From Paenibacillus beijingensis (lineage in GTDB: Bacteria > Bacillota > Bacilli > Paenibacillales > Paenibacillaceae): a stretch of 64,000 nucleotides of DNA. The DNA is taken from positions 2,748,501 through 2,812,500 of the forward strand of contig NZ_CP011058.1 of NCBI RefSeq assembly GCF_000961095.1, given 5' to 3'. The notes beneath the pieces were generated by a model, which was not told where the DNA came from, did not search any database, and was given only the letters and a program-made list of their open reading frames with translations. Below, piece after piece: positions 15,860-24,688 of the stretch. Position numbers and translations under genes: made by a program. How positions within the stretch are numbered: the first letter of the stretch is position 1; each line of letters starts with the position of its first letter.

Positions 15860-17335
15860 ATGAGTCTTGAAATTTACAATACGATGAGCCGCTCCAAAGA
15901 AACGTTTGAGCCGATGGAGCCGGGCAAAGTCAACATGTATGTGTGCGGTCCGACCGTTTACGACTATATTCATATCGGCAATGCGCGGCCGGTCATCTTT
16001 TTCGACGTCGTTCGGCGGTATTTGGAAGCGGTCGGCTACGAAGTGAATTACATCGTCAATTTTACCGATGTGGACGATAAGCTCATCCGCAAGGCGGAAC
16101 AGCTCGGCACGACCGTGCCGGAAGTGGCGGAGCGGTTTATCGCCGCCTTCAACGAAGACATTGCGGGTCTTGGCGTGCGCAAGGCGACGCTCAATCCGCG
16201 CGTGACGGGCAATATCGACGAAATTATCGCATTCGTGCAGGGGCTTGTCGACAAAGGGCTTGCCTATGAGAGCGAAGGGGACGTCTACTTCCGCACACTC
16301 AAGTTTCCCGGTTACGGCAAGCTGTCCCACCAGAACATGGAGGAGCTGCAGTTCGGCATCCGCATCGAGGTGGGCGACCGGAAGGAGAACCCGCAGGACT
16401 TCGTCCTCTGGAAAGGGGCGAAGCCGGGAGAAATTTATTGGGACAGCCCATGGGGGCAGGGACGCCCGGGCTGGCATATCGAATGCTCGGCGATGGCGCG
16501 CAAATATTTGGGCGATACGCTCGATATTCACGGCGGCGGACACGATTTGCAGTTTCCGCATCACGAATGCGAAATCGCGCAGTCGGAATCATTGACCGGA
16601 GAACCGCTTGCCCGCTACTGGATGCATAACGGTTTCATTAATATCAACAATGAGAAAATGTCGAAATCGCTCGGTAACGGCGTTATCGTGCATGATCTGC
16701 TGAAGGCGATCAAACCGGCGGCGATCCGCTATTTCATGCTCTCGGCGCATTACCGCAGCCCGCTCAACTTCAGCGACGATACGATCGCGCAGGCGGAGAA
16801 TAGCGTGGAGCGCATCGCCAACTGCCGTTCCAATCTGGAGCACCGTCTGGCGGCGCTTGGAACTTCGGACTGCCTGGACGCCGCCATCGCAGCGGAGGAG
16901 CCCGCTCCTGCAGAGAAGGGACTCCGGGCCGTCCGGAAAACCGGCGAAGCGGAACTGGATGCGAAGCTTGATGCGCTGGCGCAGCAGTTCATCGCGAAGA
17001 TGGACGACGATTTCAACACCCCCGATGCCATTACGGCGGTATTCGACACCGTTGCCGAAGCGAACTTGTATTTGCAGCGTCCGGTCGTATCGGCGCAGGC
17101 CGTCCATTCACTGCTCGATTTGCTGCTGGCGATGGATGAGGTGCTCGGTCTGCTGCCGGCGCAGGAGGAAGGCGCGGGTCTGCTGGACGAGGAGATCGAC
17201 CGGCTCATTGAGGAGCGGACGCAGGCGCGCAAAGCGAAGAACTGGGCGCGCGCCGACGAAATCCGCGATACGCTCGCGGAGCAGGGCATTGTGCTGGAAG
17301 ATACGCCGCAAGGAATCCGGTGGCGCCGCAAATGA
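15860..17335 (+). CDS. cysS: Cysteinyl-tRNA synthetase
   Basis: 491 residues. The zinc-binding Cys29 in 'YVCGPTVYD' is followed by HIGN (38-41); 'GWHIECSAMA' and 'GGGHDLQFPHHECE' supply the other zinc ligands, which select cysteine over serine. KMSKS is present in 'NNEKMSKSLGN'. It begins 3 nt after cysE, so cysteine supply and charging share one transcript and one T-box signal. A linker around 335-355 is enriched in Ala/Glu. The end overlaps the mrnC start. Confidence 0.98.
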   Translation: MSLEIYNTMSRSKETFEPMEPGKVNMYVCGPTVYDYIHIGNARPVIFFDVVRRYLEAVGYEVNYIVNFTDVDDKLIRKAEQLGTTVPEVAERFIAAFNEDIAGLGVRKATLNPRVTGNIDEIIAFVQGLVDKGLAYESEGDVYFRTLKFPGYGKLSHQNMEELQFGIRIEVGDRKENPQDFVLWKGAKPGEIYWDSPWGQGRPGWHIECSAMARKYLGDTLDIHGGGHDLQFPHHECEIAQSESLTGEPLARYWMHNGFININNEKMSKSLGNGVIVHDLLKAIKPAAIRYFMLSAHYRSPLNFSDDTIAQAENSVERIANCRSNLEHRLAALGTSDCLDAAIAAEEPAPAEKGLRAVRKTGEAELDAKLDALAQQFIAKMDDDFNTPDAITAVFDTVAEANLYLQRPVVSAQAVHSLLDLLLAMDEVLGLLPAQEEGAGLLDEEIDRLIEERTQARKAKNWARADEIRDTLAEQGIVLEDTPQGIRWRRK

Positions 17336-17793
17336 TCGAAAGGTCGCAGCCTGAGCTGCTTCACCACGAACCGGCCAAGGCGCCGGGACTGATGAATCCC
17401 GTCGTTCTGGCTTACGCCGGGGACGCGGTGTTCGAACTGCTTGTCCGCCAATATTTGATATCGAAGCCGAACCATAAGTCGAACCATCTCCACCGGGAGG
17501 CGACGCAATATGTTTCGGCGAAGGCCCAGTGCGCGCTGCTGCAGCGGTGGGCGCCGCTGCTGACCGAAGAAGAGGCGGATATGGTCCGGCGGGGACGCAA
17601 CGCCAAGTCGGGATCGGCGCCGAAAAATGCCGATCCCGCCGATTACCGGCAGGCGACGGCGCTAGAATGTCTGGTCGGTTATTTATATTACATGGGACGC
17701 AGCGACAGGCTGCGCGAGCTGATGGCGGTCGCTTTCGGGGAAGACGGAGGCAATAGCGGAAAGGAGAAAGGTGATGGCCAAGGGGCAACATAA
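17332..17793 (+). CDS. mrnC: Mini-ribonuclease III
   Basis: 153 residues, an RNase III catalytic domain without the dsRNA-binding domain; in B. subtilis it matures 23S rRNA ends. The signature 'NPVVLAYAGDAVFELLVR' carries the catalytic acidic residues, and 'ALECLVGYLYYMGR' supplies the second acidic cluster. ATG 17332 overlaps the cysS stop (ATGA); a GTG at 17320 is the alternative. The end overlaps rlmB by 20 nt. Confidence 0.94.
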   Translation: MIERSQPELLHHEPAKAPGLMNPVVLAYAGDAVFELLVRQYLISKPNHKSNHLHREATQYVSAKAQCALLQRWAPLLTEEEADMVRRGRNAKSGSAPKNADPADYRQATALECLVGYLYYMGRSDRLRELMAVAFGEDGGNSGKEKGDGQGAT

Positions 17794-18553
17794 CGGACAT
17801 GAGAACGAAGAGGCGCAGCAGGAATGGATTGCAGGCAAACACCCGGTTCTGGAAGCGCTCCGTTCCGGACGCGAGCTGAACAAAATCTGGATCAGCGAAG
17901 GCGCGCAGAAGCAGGCGATGACGCCGATTATGGCGGAAGCGAAAAAACTGGGCATCGTCGTGCAGACGGTGGACAAGCGGAAGCTGGACGCCATGTCGGC
18001 AGGCGTGCCGCATCAGGGCGTTGTCGCACAGGCGGCGGCTTACCGCTATGCGGAGGTTGAAGATCTGCTGCAGCGGGCCAAGGACAAGGGCGAGACGCCG
18101 TTCTTGCTGCTGCTGGACGAAATCGAGGACCCGCACAATCTCGGTTCGATTCTGCGTACCGCGGAATGTACGGGCGTGCATGGCGTCATTATTCCGAAGC
18201 GACGCTCGGCGGGTCTTACCCAGACGGTCTGGAAGACGTCGGCGGGAGCGGCCGAACATGTGCCGGTGGCGCGCGTAACGAATTTGGCGCAGACGATCGA
18301 AGCGTTGAAAGAGGATGGGGTTTGGATCGCCGGAGCGGACGTCGCGGCGGAACAGGACGTGTACAAGACCGGCTTCGATCTTCCGCTTGGGCTTGTAATC
18401 GGCAATGAGAGCAAAGGCATGGGACGGCTGATCCGTGAAAAATGCGATTTTCTCGTGAAGCTTCCGATGCTCGGCAAGCTGAACTCCTTAAACGCTTCGG
18501 TGGCGGCCGGAGTGCTGATGTACGAAGTCGTCCGCCAGCGGCGGGGCGGCTGA
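17774..18553 (+). CDS. rlmB: 23S rRNA (guanosine-2'-O-)-methyltransferase RlmB
   Basis: 259-residue SPOUT-class (TrmH-like) methyltransferase. An N-terminal substrate-binding domain ('IAGKHPVLEALRSG') precedes the knotted catalytic domain with motif 1 'DPHNLGSILRTAE', motif 2 'VIGNESKGM' and motif 3 'NSLNASVAAGV'. ATG 17774 is preferred over GTG 17771 because AGGAG ends 7 nt before it. The overlap with mrnC and a 4-nt gap to rae1 indicate one operon for rRNA and mRNA processing. Confidence 0.95.
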   Translation: MAKGQHNGHENEEAQQEWIAGKHPVLEALRSGRELNKIWISEGAQKQAMTPIMAEAKKLGIVVQTVDKRKLDAMSAGVPHQGVVAQAAAYRYAEVEDLLQRAKDKGETPFLLLLDEIEDPHNLGSILRTAECTGVHGVIIPKRRSAGLTQTVWKTSAGAAEHVPVARVTNLAQTIEALKEDGVWIAGADVAAEQDVYKTGFDLPLGLVIGNESKGMGRLIREKCDFLVKLPMLGKLNSLNASVAAGVLMYEVVRQRRGG

Positions 18554-18557
18554 GCCG

Positions 18558-19079
18558 ATGAGCCGGCAGGGCGATGTGCTGCTGGTGGACGGCTACAACA
18601 TCATCGGCGCCTGGCCGGAGCTGGAGCGGCTGAAAGATAAAGGTCTCGAGGAAGCCCGAGACAGGCTGCTCGATATGCTGGCCGATTACCAGGGATTTAC
18701 CGGCATGAAGGTGTACGTCATTTTCGACGCGCATCAGGTGCCGGGGCTCGGAGCGACGTACAAGCAGCATCAATTAAACGTTGTGTTCACGAAGGAGAAA
18801 GAAACGGCGGACGAGTGCATCGAGCGGCTCGTCTCCAAGCTGTCGGCCCGGCGCCGGAATATTTATGTGGCGACCTCCGACCTGGTCGAGCAGCATGTGG
18901 CCTTCGGCAAGGGCGCGCTGCGCTTGTCGGCCCGGGAGCTCCTGCTCGAAATTAGGCAGAACCGCAAAATGATAGATGAATCGTTGCGGCATGACAAGCC
19001 GGCTGAGCGCAACACGCTCGACAGCAAGCTGAGCCTGGAGCTGCGCACGCTGCTGGAGCGAATGCGCCGTGGAAAATAA
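18558..19079 (+). CDS. rae1: Rae1/YacP family ribosome-dependent mRNA endonuclease (NYN domain)
   Basis: 173 residues. The NYN/PIN-like fold begins 'DVLLVDGYNIIGAWPEL' with the conserved Asp, then 'VYVIFDAHQVPG' and 'ATSDLVEQHVAFGKGA'. In B. subtilis Rae1 (YacP) enters the ribosomal A site and cleaves mRNA; here the role is inferred from family and the identical neighbourhood between rlmB and sigH. Starts 4 nt after rlmB. Confidence 0.92.
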   Translation: MSRQGDVLLVDGYNIIGAWPELERLKDKGLEEARDRLLDMLADYQGFTGMKVYVIFDAHQVPGLGATYKQHQLNVVFTKEKETADECIERLVSKLSARRRNIYVATSDLVEQHVAFGKGALRLSARELLLEIRQNRKMIDESLRHDKPAERNTLDSKLSLELRTLLERMRRGK

Positions 19080-19171
19080 AGGGTGTGAACTAACATAACG
19101 GGAACATAACGGGAACAAGTGTTCAGCAGCCCATTTTTGCTAGAAAATCCGAATATTGTCGCTGCGATCGG

Positions 19172-19201
19172 TTGACGGTTCAAAGTGCCATCCTGTATAC
19201 T
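19172..19201 (+). promoter_or_regulatory. Sigma-A promoter for sigH
   Basis: TTGACG (19172-19177), 18-nt spacer, TATACT (19196-19201). In B. subtilis sigH has a sigma-A promoter repressed by AbrB; an AbrB site cannot be judged by eye. An 11-nt tandem duplication, ACATAACGGGA twice at 19093-19114, lies upstream. Confidence 0.8.
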
Positions 19202-19324
19202 GATTCTATATTTCGGGTTGGTCACTTCCAAGCGGATGAATTCAACCGAACAAGGGACAAGCGGATGTTGGTATTATCATTCTATTAAAAGCAGTGCACG
19301 CCTTGCAGGCCGGAGGGATAGTTC

Positions 19325-19975
19325 GTGAGCATCGACCTCAAAGAATGGAGCATGTACGAGTATGAGTGCCGAGCGGACGAAGACGTTGTGGAAGCGGTAC
19401 GGGATGGCGATGGCGAGGCGCTGGAATATCTGATTAATAAATACCGGAATTTTGTGCGGGCGAAGGCCCGTTCTTATTTCTTGATCGGCGCCGATCGCGA
19501 AGATATCGTACAGGAAGGCATGATCGGTCTTTACAAGTCGATTCGTGACTTCAAAGGGGACAAGCTGGCTTCGTTCAAAGCTTTCGCCGAACTGTGCATC
19601 ACCCGCCAAATCATTACCGCCATTAAGACCGCAACCCGCCAGAAACATATTCCGCTCAACTCCTACGTATCGCTGGACAAGCCGATTTATGACGAGGATT
19701 CCGACCGGACGCTGATGGACGTGATCTGCGGCACGCGCGTATCGGATCCGGAAGAGTTGATTATCAATCAGGAAGAGTTTATCGGGCTGGAAGACAAAAT
19801 GTCGGAGATCCTCAGCGATCTGGAGCGCAAAGTACTGATGCTTTATTTGGACGGACGTTCTTATCAGGAAATAGCCGTCGATTTGGATCGGCATGTGAAG
19901 TCAATCGATAACGCCTTGCAGCGGGTAAAGCGCAAACTTGAGAAATATTTGGAAGTTCGCAATGTAAGCAGCTAG
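19325..19975 (+). CDS. sigH: RNA polymerase sigma-H factor (early sporulation, competence)
   Basis: 216 residues, sigma-70 family group 3. Region 2 ('NKYRNFVRAKARSYFLIGADREDIVQEGMIG', interrupted here only for reading) recognises the -10 element and core RNAP. Region 4 ends with the helix-turn-helix 'RSYQEIAVDLDRHVKSIDNA'. The GTG start follows GGAGGGA (19312-19318) and gives a protein two residues shorter than the B. subtilis protein. Monocistronic, from its own promoter. Confidence 0.97.
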   Translation: MSIDLKEWSMYEYECRADEDVVEAVRDGDGEALEYLINKYRNFVRAKARSYFLIGADREDIVQEGMIGLYKSIRDFKGDKLASFKAFAELCITRQIITAIKTATRQKHIPLNSYVSLDKPIYDEDSDRTLMDVICGTRVSDPEELIINQEEFIGLEDKMSEILSDLERKVLMLYLDGRSYQEIAVDLDRHVKSIDNALQRVKRKLEKYLEVRNVSS

Positions 19976-20441
19976 TGAATACGGCCGAGCCGGGCGCCGT
20001 CCTCTTGCTCTTAGGAGCGGGAGAGGGCTTAAGACCGGATCGAAAGAGAAGGCTCGGACGCGAGTCTTTTTTTGTTGGGTGAACGACCGGTCCTTCATTC
20101 TCGCTTTTGCGCCTGCGGCGTTCTAGCTTTTGCAAGAAGGGAACGGTTCCGGCTTGTCGGATGGACCGGCAGTCGAAAGGTTTGATTTTGCGAATATCTG
20201 GCAACAATCAATAGAGAGACCGTTGTTCAAAGCCTCCGACAGCCGCGCAGCCGGCTTTTTTGCGTTTGAAGCAGCCGGTATCCTCCCGAAATCCGTCTAA
20301 TCTTTTCATTGACACTGAAAATGCCTTGTGATAAAGTGTTCAGGTGACCTAAATATACGCCACATCTTTGCTCTCAGGTCTTGAGTCGTTTTACGATTCG
20401 ACATATAGATTTACAGTAAGCAGTTCGGGAGGTGTACTTCA
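19976..20441 (+). other. Intergenic region between sigH and rpmG
   Basis: No gene is supported. A weak hairpin CTCG/CGAG followed by T7 (about 20053-20072) and a second, AGCCG 20241-45 / CGGCT 20252-56 with T6 to 20261, may both end the sigH transcript. The rpmG-secE-nusG promoter is at 20309-20337. The remainder (20073-20240) shows nothing I recognise. Confidence 0.6.
20309..20337 (+). promoter_or_regulatory. Sigma-A promoter for rpmG-secE-nusG
   Basis: Perfect TTGACA (20309-20314), 17-nt spacer, TAAAGT (20332-20337). It lies about 105 nt before the rpmG ATG. Confidence 0.75.
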
Positions 20442-20591
20442 ATGCGGGTTATTATTACGCTGGCTTGCACAAACTGCAAACAAAGAAACTATACGAACAG
20501 CAAGAACAAACGCAATCACCCCGACCGCATCGAGATGAGAAAGTTCTGCAAGTATTGCAACGAACATACTCCTCATCGCGAGACGAGATAG
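20442..20591 (+). CDS. rpmG: 50S ribosomal protein L33
   Basis: 49 residues, too short for most ORF lists. It starts MRVIITLACTNC; cysteines at 9, 12, 36 and 39 (CTNC, CKYC) form the zinc ribbon of the C+ paralogue of L33. ATG 20442 follows GGGAGGTG. L33 sits near the ribosomal E site. It leads the secE-nusG operon, the usual bacillar order. Confidence 0.95.
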   Translation: MRVIITLACTNCKQRNYTNSKNKRNHPDRIEMRKFCKYCNEHTPHRETR

Positions 20592-20609
20592 TCATTTGGA
20601 GGTATGGAA

Positions 20610-20819
20610 GTGTCGTTCTTGGCGAAAATGAAGCAAAGCTTCGGATCGACGTTTAGTTTTTTTGCCGACAGCTGGGCGGAACTGAAGAAGGTCCGCTGGC
20701 CAAACCGTAAAGAGTTGACAAGCTATACGATCGTCGTACTGTTTACGATCGTGTTTGTGACGATTTACTTTTGGCTTCTTGACATCGGGATCTCGTCATT
20801 GGTTGAACTGATTGTTTAA
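20610..20819 (+). CDS. secE: Preprotein translocase subunit SecE
   Basis: 69 residues with a single C-terminal transmembrane helix (about 38-60) and the conserved cytoplasmic motif 'WAELKKVRWPNRKEL', which clamps SecY. The GTG at 20610 is preferred because GGAGGT ends at 20603 and the in-frame ATG at 20604 would leave no spacer. Partner of SecY encoded at 47.4 kb. 18 nt after rpmG and 23 nt before nusG. Confidence 0.95.
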   Translation: MSFLAKMKQSFGSTFSFFADSWAELKKVRWPNRKELTSYTIVVLFTIVFVTIYFWLLDIGISSLVELIV

Positions 20820-20842
20820 GAAGGGTCCAAAGGTGGATTGGG

Positions 20843-21376
20843 ATGGAAAAAAGATGGTATGTTGTTCATACTTACTCCGGCTATGAGAACAAGGTGAAAG
20901 CCAACCTTGAGCGCCGAGTTGAGTCGATGGGCATGGAGGATAAAATTTTCCGCGTGCTCGTTCCGATGGAAGAAGAAGTGGTGAACAAAGACGGGAAGAA
21001 AAAAACCGTCATGCGTAAAGTTTACCCCGGCTACGTTCTTGTGGAAATGATTCAAACGGACGACTCCTGGTATGTTGTTCGCAATACGCCCGGCGTAACC
21101 GGATTTGTCGGATCGACCGGATCCGGATCGAAGCCGGTACCGCTGCTGCCCGATGAAGTGGAGCAGATCCTCAAACATATGGGCATGGAGGAACCGAAGC
21201 CGCAGATGGACTTCGAACTGAAGGAATCCGTTCGCGTCAAAGTAGGTCCTTTTGCTAATTTTGTCGGTACGATCGAAGAGATTTTGCTCGACAAAAGCAA
21301 GCTGAAGGTGCATGTTAACATGTTCGGCAGGGAAACCCCGCTTGAGCTGGATTACACTCAGGTGGAAAAGATATAA
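20843..21376 (+). CDS. nusG: Transcription termination/antitermination factor NusG
   Basis: 177 residues. The NGN domain starts 'KRWYVVHTYSGYENKVK' and carries 'YPGYVLVEM', the RNAP clamp-binding surface. The KOW domain ('VRVKVGPFANFVGTIEEI') contacts S10 or Rho in other bacteria. ATG follows AAGGTGGA. Ends 94 nt before rplK. Confidence 0.97.
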   Translation: MEKRWYVVHTYSGYENKVKANLERRVESMGMEDKIFRVLVPMEEEVVNKDGKKKTVMRKVYPGYVLVEMIQTDDSWYVVRNTPGVTGFVGSTGSGSKPVPLLPDEVEQILKHMGMEEPKPQMDFELKESVRVKVGPFANFVGTIEEILLDKSKLKVHVNMFGRETPLELDYTQVEKI

Positions 21377-21470
21377 CAATCCGGTTTCCGGATGCGCCGG
21401 TGCCTCCGGCGGGGCGTAGAACGCCAGCGTTCTTCCGCTTAAGTGAACTTCGGGATAGGAGGTGTATATC

Positions 21471-21896
21471 ATGGCAAAAAAGGTCATTAAAATGGTCAAA
21501 CTGCAGGTTCCTGCAGGCAAAGCGAACCCGGCGCCGCCAATCGGTCCAGCACTCGGTCAAGCAGGCGTTAACATCATGGCTTTCTGTAAAGAATTCAACG
21601 CCCGTACCGCCGATCAAGCAGGCTTGATTATTCCGGTTGTCATCACCGTATTTGAAGACCGTTCCTTCACGTTCGAGACGAAAACGCCTCCGGCGGCAGT
21701 TCTGCTGCGTGTGGCTGCAGGAATCGAAAAAGGTTCCGGCGAACCGAACAAGAAGAAAGTCGCTTCCGTTAACCGTACGAAAGTGCGCGAAATCGCGGAG
21801 CAAAAAATGCAAGATCTCAATGCGGCTTCCGTTGAAGCGGCAATGCGCATGATCGAAGGCACCGCTCGCAGCATGGGCGTTACCATCGTCGACTAA
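21471..21896 (+). CDS. rplK: 50S ribosomal protein L11
   Basis: 141 residues forming the GTPase-centre stalk base with L10. The N-terminal domain has 'LQVPAGKANPAPPIGPALGQ', the proline-rich thiostrepton-site helix; the C-terminal domain binds the 1070 region of 23S rRNA. ATG 21471 follows AGGAGGT; a GTG at 21462 is inside that ribosome site. Paired with rplA 126 nt downstream. Confidence 0.97.
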   Translation: MAKKVIKMVKLQVPAGKANPAPPIGPALGQAGVNIMAFCKEFNARTADQAGLIIPVVITVFEDRSFTFETKTPPAAVLLRVAAGIEKGSGEPNKKKVASVNRTKVREIAEQKMQDLNAASVEAAMRMIEGTARSMGVTIVD

Positions 21897-22022
21897 TGTG
21901 CAACACGTTTTATTAAGGCACGCCTGAGGGCGTTGCCTGCCAATGCGGAATGATTTTGTTCTGCAGTGGGAGGATACCTTTAGAAAGGTGTTCCGTTATA
22001 ACCACAAAGGAGGAGAATAAAC

Positions 22023-22715
22023 ATGGCTAAACACGGCAAGAAGTACCAAGAAGCTGCGAAGCTGATCGACAGCGAAGTGACTTATGACGCTGCCCAAGCG
22101 ATTGAGCTTGTCAAAAAAGCAGCAACGGCTAAGTTCGATGAGTCCATTGAAGTTGCCGTCCGTCTGGGCGTAGACCCGCGGAAACAAGACCAAGCGGTGC
22201 GCGGTGTCGTTGTACTCCCGCACGGTACTGGTAAAACGAAACGCGTCCTCGTGTTCGCCAAAGGCGAAAAAGCGAAGGAAGCGGAAGCTGCAGGCGCTGA
22301 TTTTGTCGGCGATGCAGACATGATCAACAAAATCCAACAAGGTTGGTTCGACTTCGATGTCTGCGTAGCTACGCCGGACATGATGGCTGAAGTCGGTAAA
22401 CTCGGCCGGATTCTCGGCGGTAAAGGCCTTATGCCGAACCCGAAAGCAGGCACCGTAACGTTTGACGTTACGAAAGCCGTGCAAGAGATTAAAGCCGGTA
22501 AAATCGAGTACCGCCTTGATCGTGCAGGTCAAATCCATGCGCCGATCGGTAAAGCATCGTTCGATGCGGAGAAACTCACTGAGAATCTTCGTGTTCTGAT
22601 CGAAGCGCTGAACCGTGCAAAACCGGCTGCTGCCAAAGGGGTTTACCTGAAAAACATCGCTGTATCGTCCACAATGGGACCTGGCGCCCGTGTGAACACA
22701 GCAGCATTCCGTTAA
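22023..22715 (+). CDS. rplA: 50S ribosomal protein L1
   Basis: 230 residues, the mobile L1 stalk protein that guides exit of E-site tRNA. The family motif 'MAEVGKLGRILGGKGLMPNPKAGTV' region is complete. ATG follows AAAGGAGGAG. The 126-nt gap before it contains a stem, AGGCACGCC (21916-24) / GGCGTTGCCT (21929-38), and a second, ACCTTT/AAAGGT, near 21976; a regulatory use is possible but not known to me. Confidence 0.97.
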   Translation: MAKHGKKYQEAAKLIDSEVTYDAAQAIELVKKAATAKFDESIEVAVRLGVDPRKQDQAVRGVVVLPHGTGKTKRVLVFAKGEKAKEAEAAGADFVGDADMINKIQQGWFDFDVCVATPDMMAEVGKLGRILGGKGLMPNPKAGTVTFDVTKAVQEIKAGKIEYRLDRAGQIHAPIGKASFDAEKLTENLRVLIEALNRAKPAAAKGVYLKNIAVSSTMGPGARVNTAAFR

Positions 22716-22734
22716 TCTTTAGCGGAACTGACAT

Positions 22735-22882
22735 TCGCATACGCATACCGTAGACAGTAGGTGCCTGAAGAGGCTTAATTTCCTACCGAGGTGTTATGAT
22801 AAACGTTTGAAGCTGCGGGTTTTCGGACTTTCGCAAGTGGAACGGACCATCATGGCCTTCGCTAATGTCGCGGAGGCCTTTT
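22735..22882 (+). promoter_or_regulatory. L10 leader RNA with attenuator, in front of rplJ-rplL
   Basis: The core reads GTAGG (22757-61), GCCT (22763-66), AGGC (22771-74), TTAAT, CCTAC (22782-86), CGAGGTG, the hallmark of the ribosomal protein L10 leader bound by L10(L12)4. A terminator-like stem follows: GGCCTTCGC (22854-62) / GCGGAGGCC (22870-78) with TTTT. Autoregulation by L10 is the known function of this RNA family. Confidence 0.9.
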
Positions 22883-22948
22883 CTCATGCACCGATGGAAA
22901 AGGGAGCCAGCAAGGGATGCATTGAAATAAGTACGGGAGGTGTACAGT

Positions 22949-23452
22949 TTGGCAAACGCAAAAATCATTGAATCAAAACAACAAGCCGTTTCCGAGATTT
23001 CCTCGAAACTTCGCGGAAGCTCCTGCACGGTTGTAGCCGACTACCGCGGTTTGAACGTTGCTCAAGTAACCGAGCTTCGCAAACAGCTGCGTGAAGCGGG
23101 TATTGATTTTCAAGTGTTGAAAAACACGCTCGTTCGCCGCGCAACGGCTGAAGCGGAACTGACGGAGCTTGATTCCGTTCTGACAGGCCCGACGGCAATT
23201 GCATTCGGCGGCGAGGACGTTGTAGCTCCGGCCAAAATTCTGAGCGATTTCGCAAAGAAAAACGAAGCGCTGAAAGTTAAAGGCGGCGTCGTTGAAGGCC
23301 GCGTCGTTGATGTGGAACAAATCAAAGCGCTGGCGGCTCTGCCGTCCCGCGAAGGCTTGCTTTCCATGCTCCTCAGCGTGCTTCAAGCGCCAGTGCGCAA
23401 CTTCGCGCTTGCGGTTAAAGCCGTTTCGGAGAAGAAAGAACAAGAAGCTTAA
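22949..23452 (+). CDS. rplJ: 50S ribosomal protein L10
   Basis: 167 residues, stalk base protein that carries L7/L12 dimers on its C-terminal helix. The family start 'MANAKIIESKQQAV' places initiation at TTG 22949, 9 nt downstream of GGGAGGTG; the GTG at 22940 lies in the ribosome site. Preceded by an L10 leader and followed by rplL after 110 nt. Confidence 0.97.
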   Translation: MANAKIIESKQQAVSEISSKLRGSSCTVVADYRGLNVAQVTELRKQLREAGIDFQVLKNTLVRRATAEAELTELDSVLTGPTAIAFGGEDVVAPAKILSDFAKKNEALKVKGGVVEGRVVDVEQIKALAALPSREGLLSMLLSVLQAPVRNFALAVKAVSEKKEQEA

Positions 23453-23562
23453 GATTCATTTCGTCCTCTCTTCCGCTTAAGTAAGGCGGAGGTATAAGTG
23501 ATCTGGCCTCATAGGCCGCAAACAAAACAACCAAAAAAATTAGATATTATGGAGGTTTAACC

Positions 23563-23925
23563 ATGAGCAACGAGCAAATCTTGGAAGCCATTAAAGGCAT
23601 GACGGTTCTGGAACTGAACGACCTGGTTAAAGCAATTGAAGAAGAATTCGGCGTAACGGCTGCTGCACCGACTGTTGTAGCTGCTGGCGGCGGCGCTGCT
23701 GAAGCTGCTGAGCAAACTGAATTCGACGTTATTTTGACGAGCGCTGGCGCTTCCAAAATCAACGTTATCAAAGTTGTTCGCGAAATCACAGGTCTTGGCC
23801 TGAAAGAAGCGAAAGAAGTTGTTGACAACGCTCCGAAAGCACTGAAAGAAAAAATCGCTAAAGAAGAAGCTGAAGCGATCAAAGCTAAGCTGGAAGAAGC
23901 AGGCGCTTCCGTAGAAGTGAAGTAA
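23563..23925 (+). CDS. rplL: 50S ribosomal protein L7/L12
   Basis: 120 residues. N-terminal dimerisation domain, Ala/Gly-rich hinge ('VVAAGGGAAEAAE', about 38-52) and C-terminal factor-binding domain with 'VIKVVREITGLGLKEAKEVV'. It recruits translational GTPases. ATG follows GGAGG. Codon use is strongly biased, as in other highly expressed genes here. Closed by a terminator at 23945. Confidence 0.98.
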   Translation: MSNEQILEAIKGMTVLELNDLVKAIEEEFGVTAAAPTVVAAGGGAAEAAEQTEFDVILTSAGASKINVIKVVREITGLGLKEAKEVVDNAPKALKEKIAKEEAEAIKAKLEEAGASVEVK

Positions 23926-23944
23926 GTTTCTTTCTGATCGTTCC

Positions 23945-23980
23945 AAACCCCTTGAAGCGTATCGCTTCAGGGGGTTTGTT
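23945..23980 (+). terminator. Terminator after rplL
   Basis: AAACCCC..GAAGCG (23945-23959) pairs with CGCTTC..GGGGTTT (23963-23977), 3-nt loop, then TTTGTTG. A TATAAT at 23982-23987 directly after may be a -10 for the next gene but lacks a clear -35. Confidence 0.8.
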
Positions 23981-24079
23981 GTATAATGGAACCGATTGAA
24001 ATGTAACGGCTTTGTTTAGGGAATCCTAATCTGACAATCTGTTACCAGCGTTTGCAATAAACGTAAAGGAGGCTCACGG

Positions 24080-24688
24080 ATGTCCGACCACTACTATTCG
24101 CGCACGCCGCAGACGAGTCACGACCGCAAAATTCATGAGACCGTGCTGCGCGATATGACGTTGAAATTTGAAACGGACGCGGGCGTTTTTTCCAAAAGCG
24201 GCATCGATTACGGGAGCCGGGCGTTGATCGAGCGGCTTGTTCTGGACCCTGCAGACCGCGTGCTCGATGTCGGCTGCGGCTATGGTCCGATCGGTCTTAC
24301 AGCCGCCCGGCTTGTGCCTGAAGGACATGTCACCTGTATCGATATTAATGAGCGGGCGATTGAGCTCGCTGCGGGCAATGCGAAGCGCAACGGCATCGAC
24401 AATGTGACGGTCAGGCAGAGCGATCTCTATGAAGCGGTCCGCGGACAGCAGTTCGATGTCATTCTGACAAATCCGCCGATTCGTGCGGGCAAGGCGGTTG
24501 TGCATCGCATCTTTGAAGAAGGGTATGACCTTCTGCGACCAGGCGGCAGCATGTGGGTCGTCATTCAGAAAAAGCAAGGGGCGCCTTCGGCCGAGGCGAA
24601 GCTGGAAGCCGTGTTTGGAACGGTCGAAGAAATCGGGAAAGATAAAGGCTACCGGATCTTGAAGGCAGTAAAGACGATGGAGTCGTAA
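24080..24688 (+). CDS. Class I SAM-dependent methyltransferase, RsmC-like (YbxB family)
   Basis: 202 residues. SAM-binding motif I 'VLDVGCGYGPIGL' at about 62-74, motif II 'TCIDINERAI', and the guanine-N2-methyltransferase motif 'NPPIRAG' (about 137-143) as in RsmC, which methylates 16S rRNA G1207. The family is single-domain in bacilli, half the size of E. coli RsmC. Target is inferred. ATG follows AAAGGAGG. It sits between rplL and rpoB, as ybxB does in B. subtilis. Confidence 0.9.
   Translation: MSDHYYSRTPQTSHDRKIHETVLRDMTLKFETDAGVFSKSGIDYGSRALIERLVLDPADRVLDVGCGYGPIGLTAARLVPEGHVTCIDINERAIELAAGNAKRNGIDNVTVRQSDLYEAVRGQQFDVILTNPPIRAGKAVVHRIFEEGYDLLRPGGSMWVVIQKKQGAPSAEAKLEAVFGTVEEIGKDKGYRILKAVKTMES

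Noticed and set aside
20432..20656. 74-codon open frame over rpmG
   Set aside because: It is a shifted frame of the L33 gene (20442-20591), which has the ribosome site and zinc cysteines.
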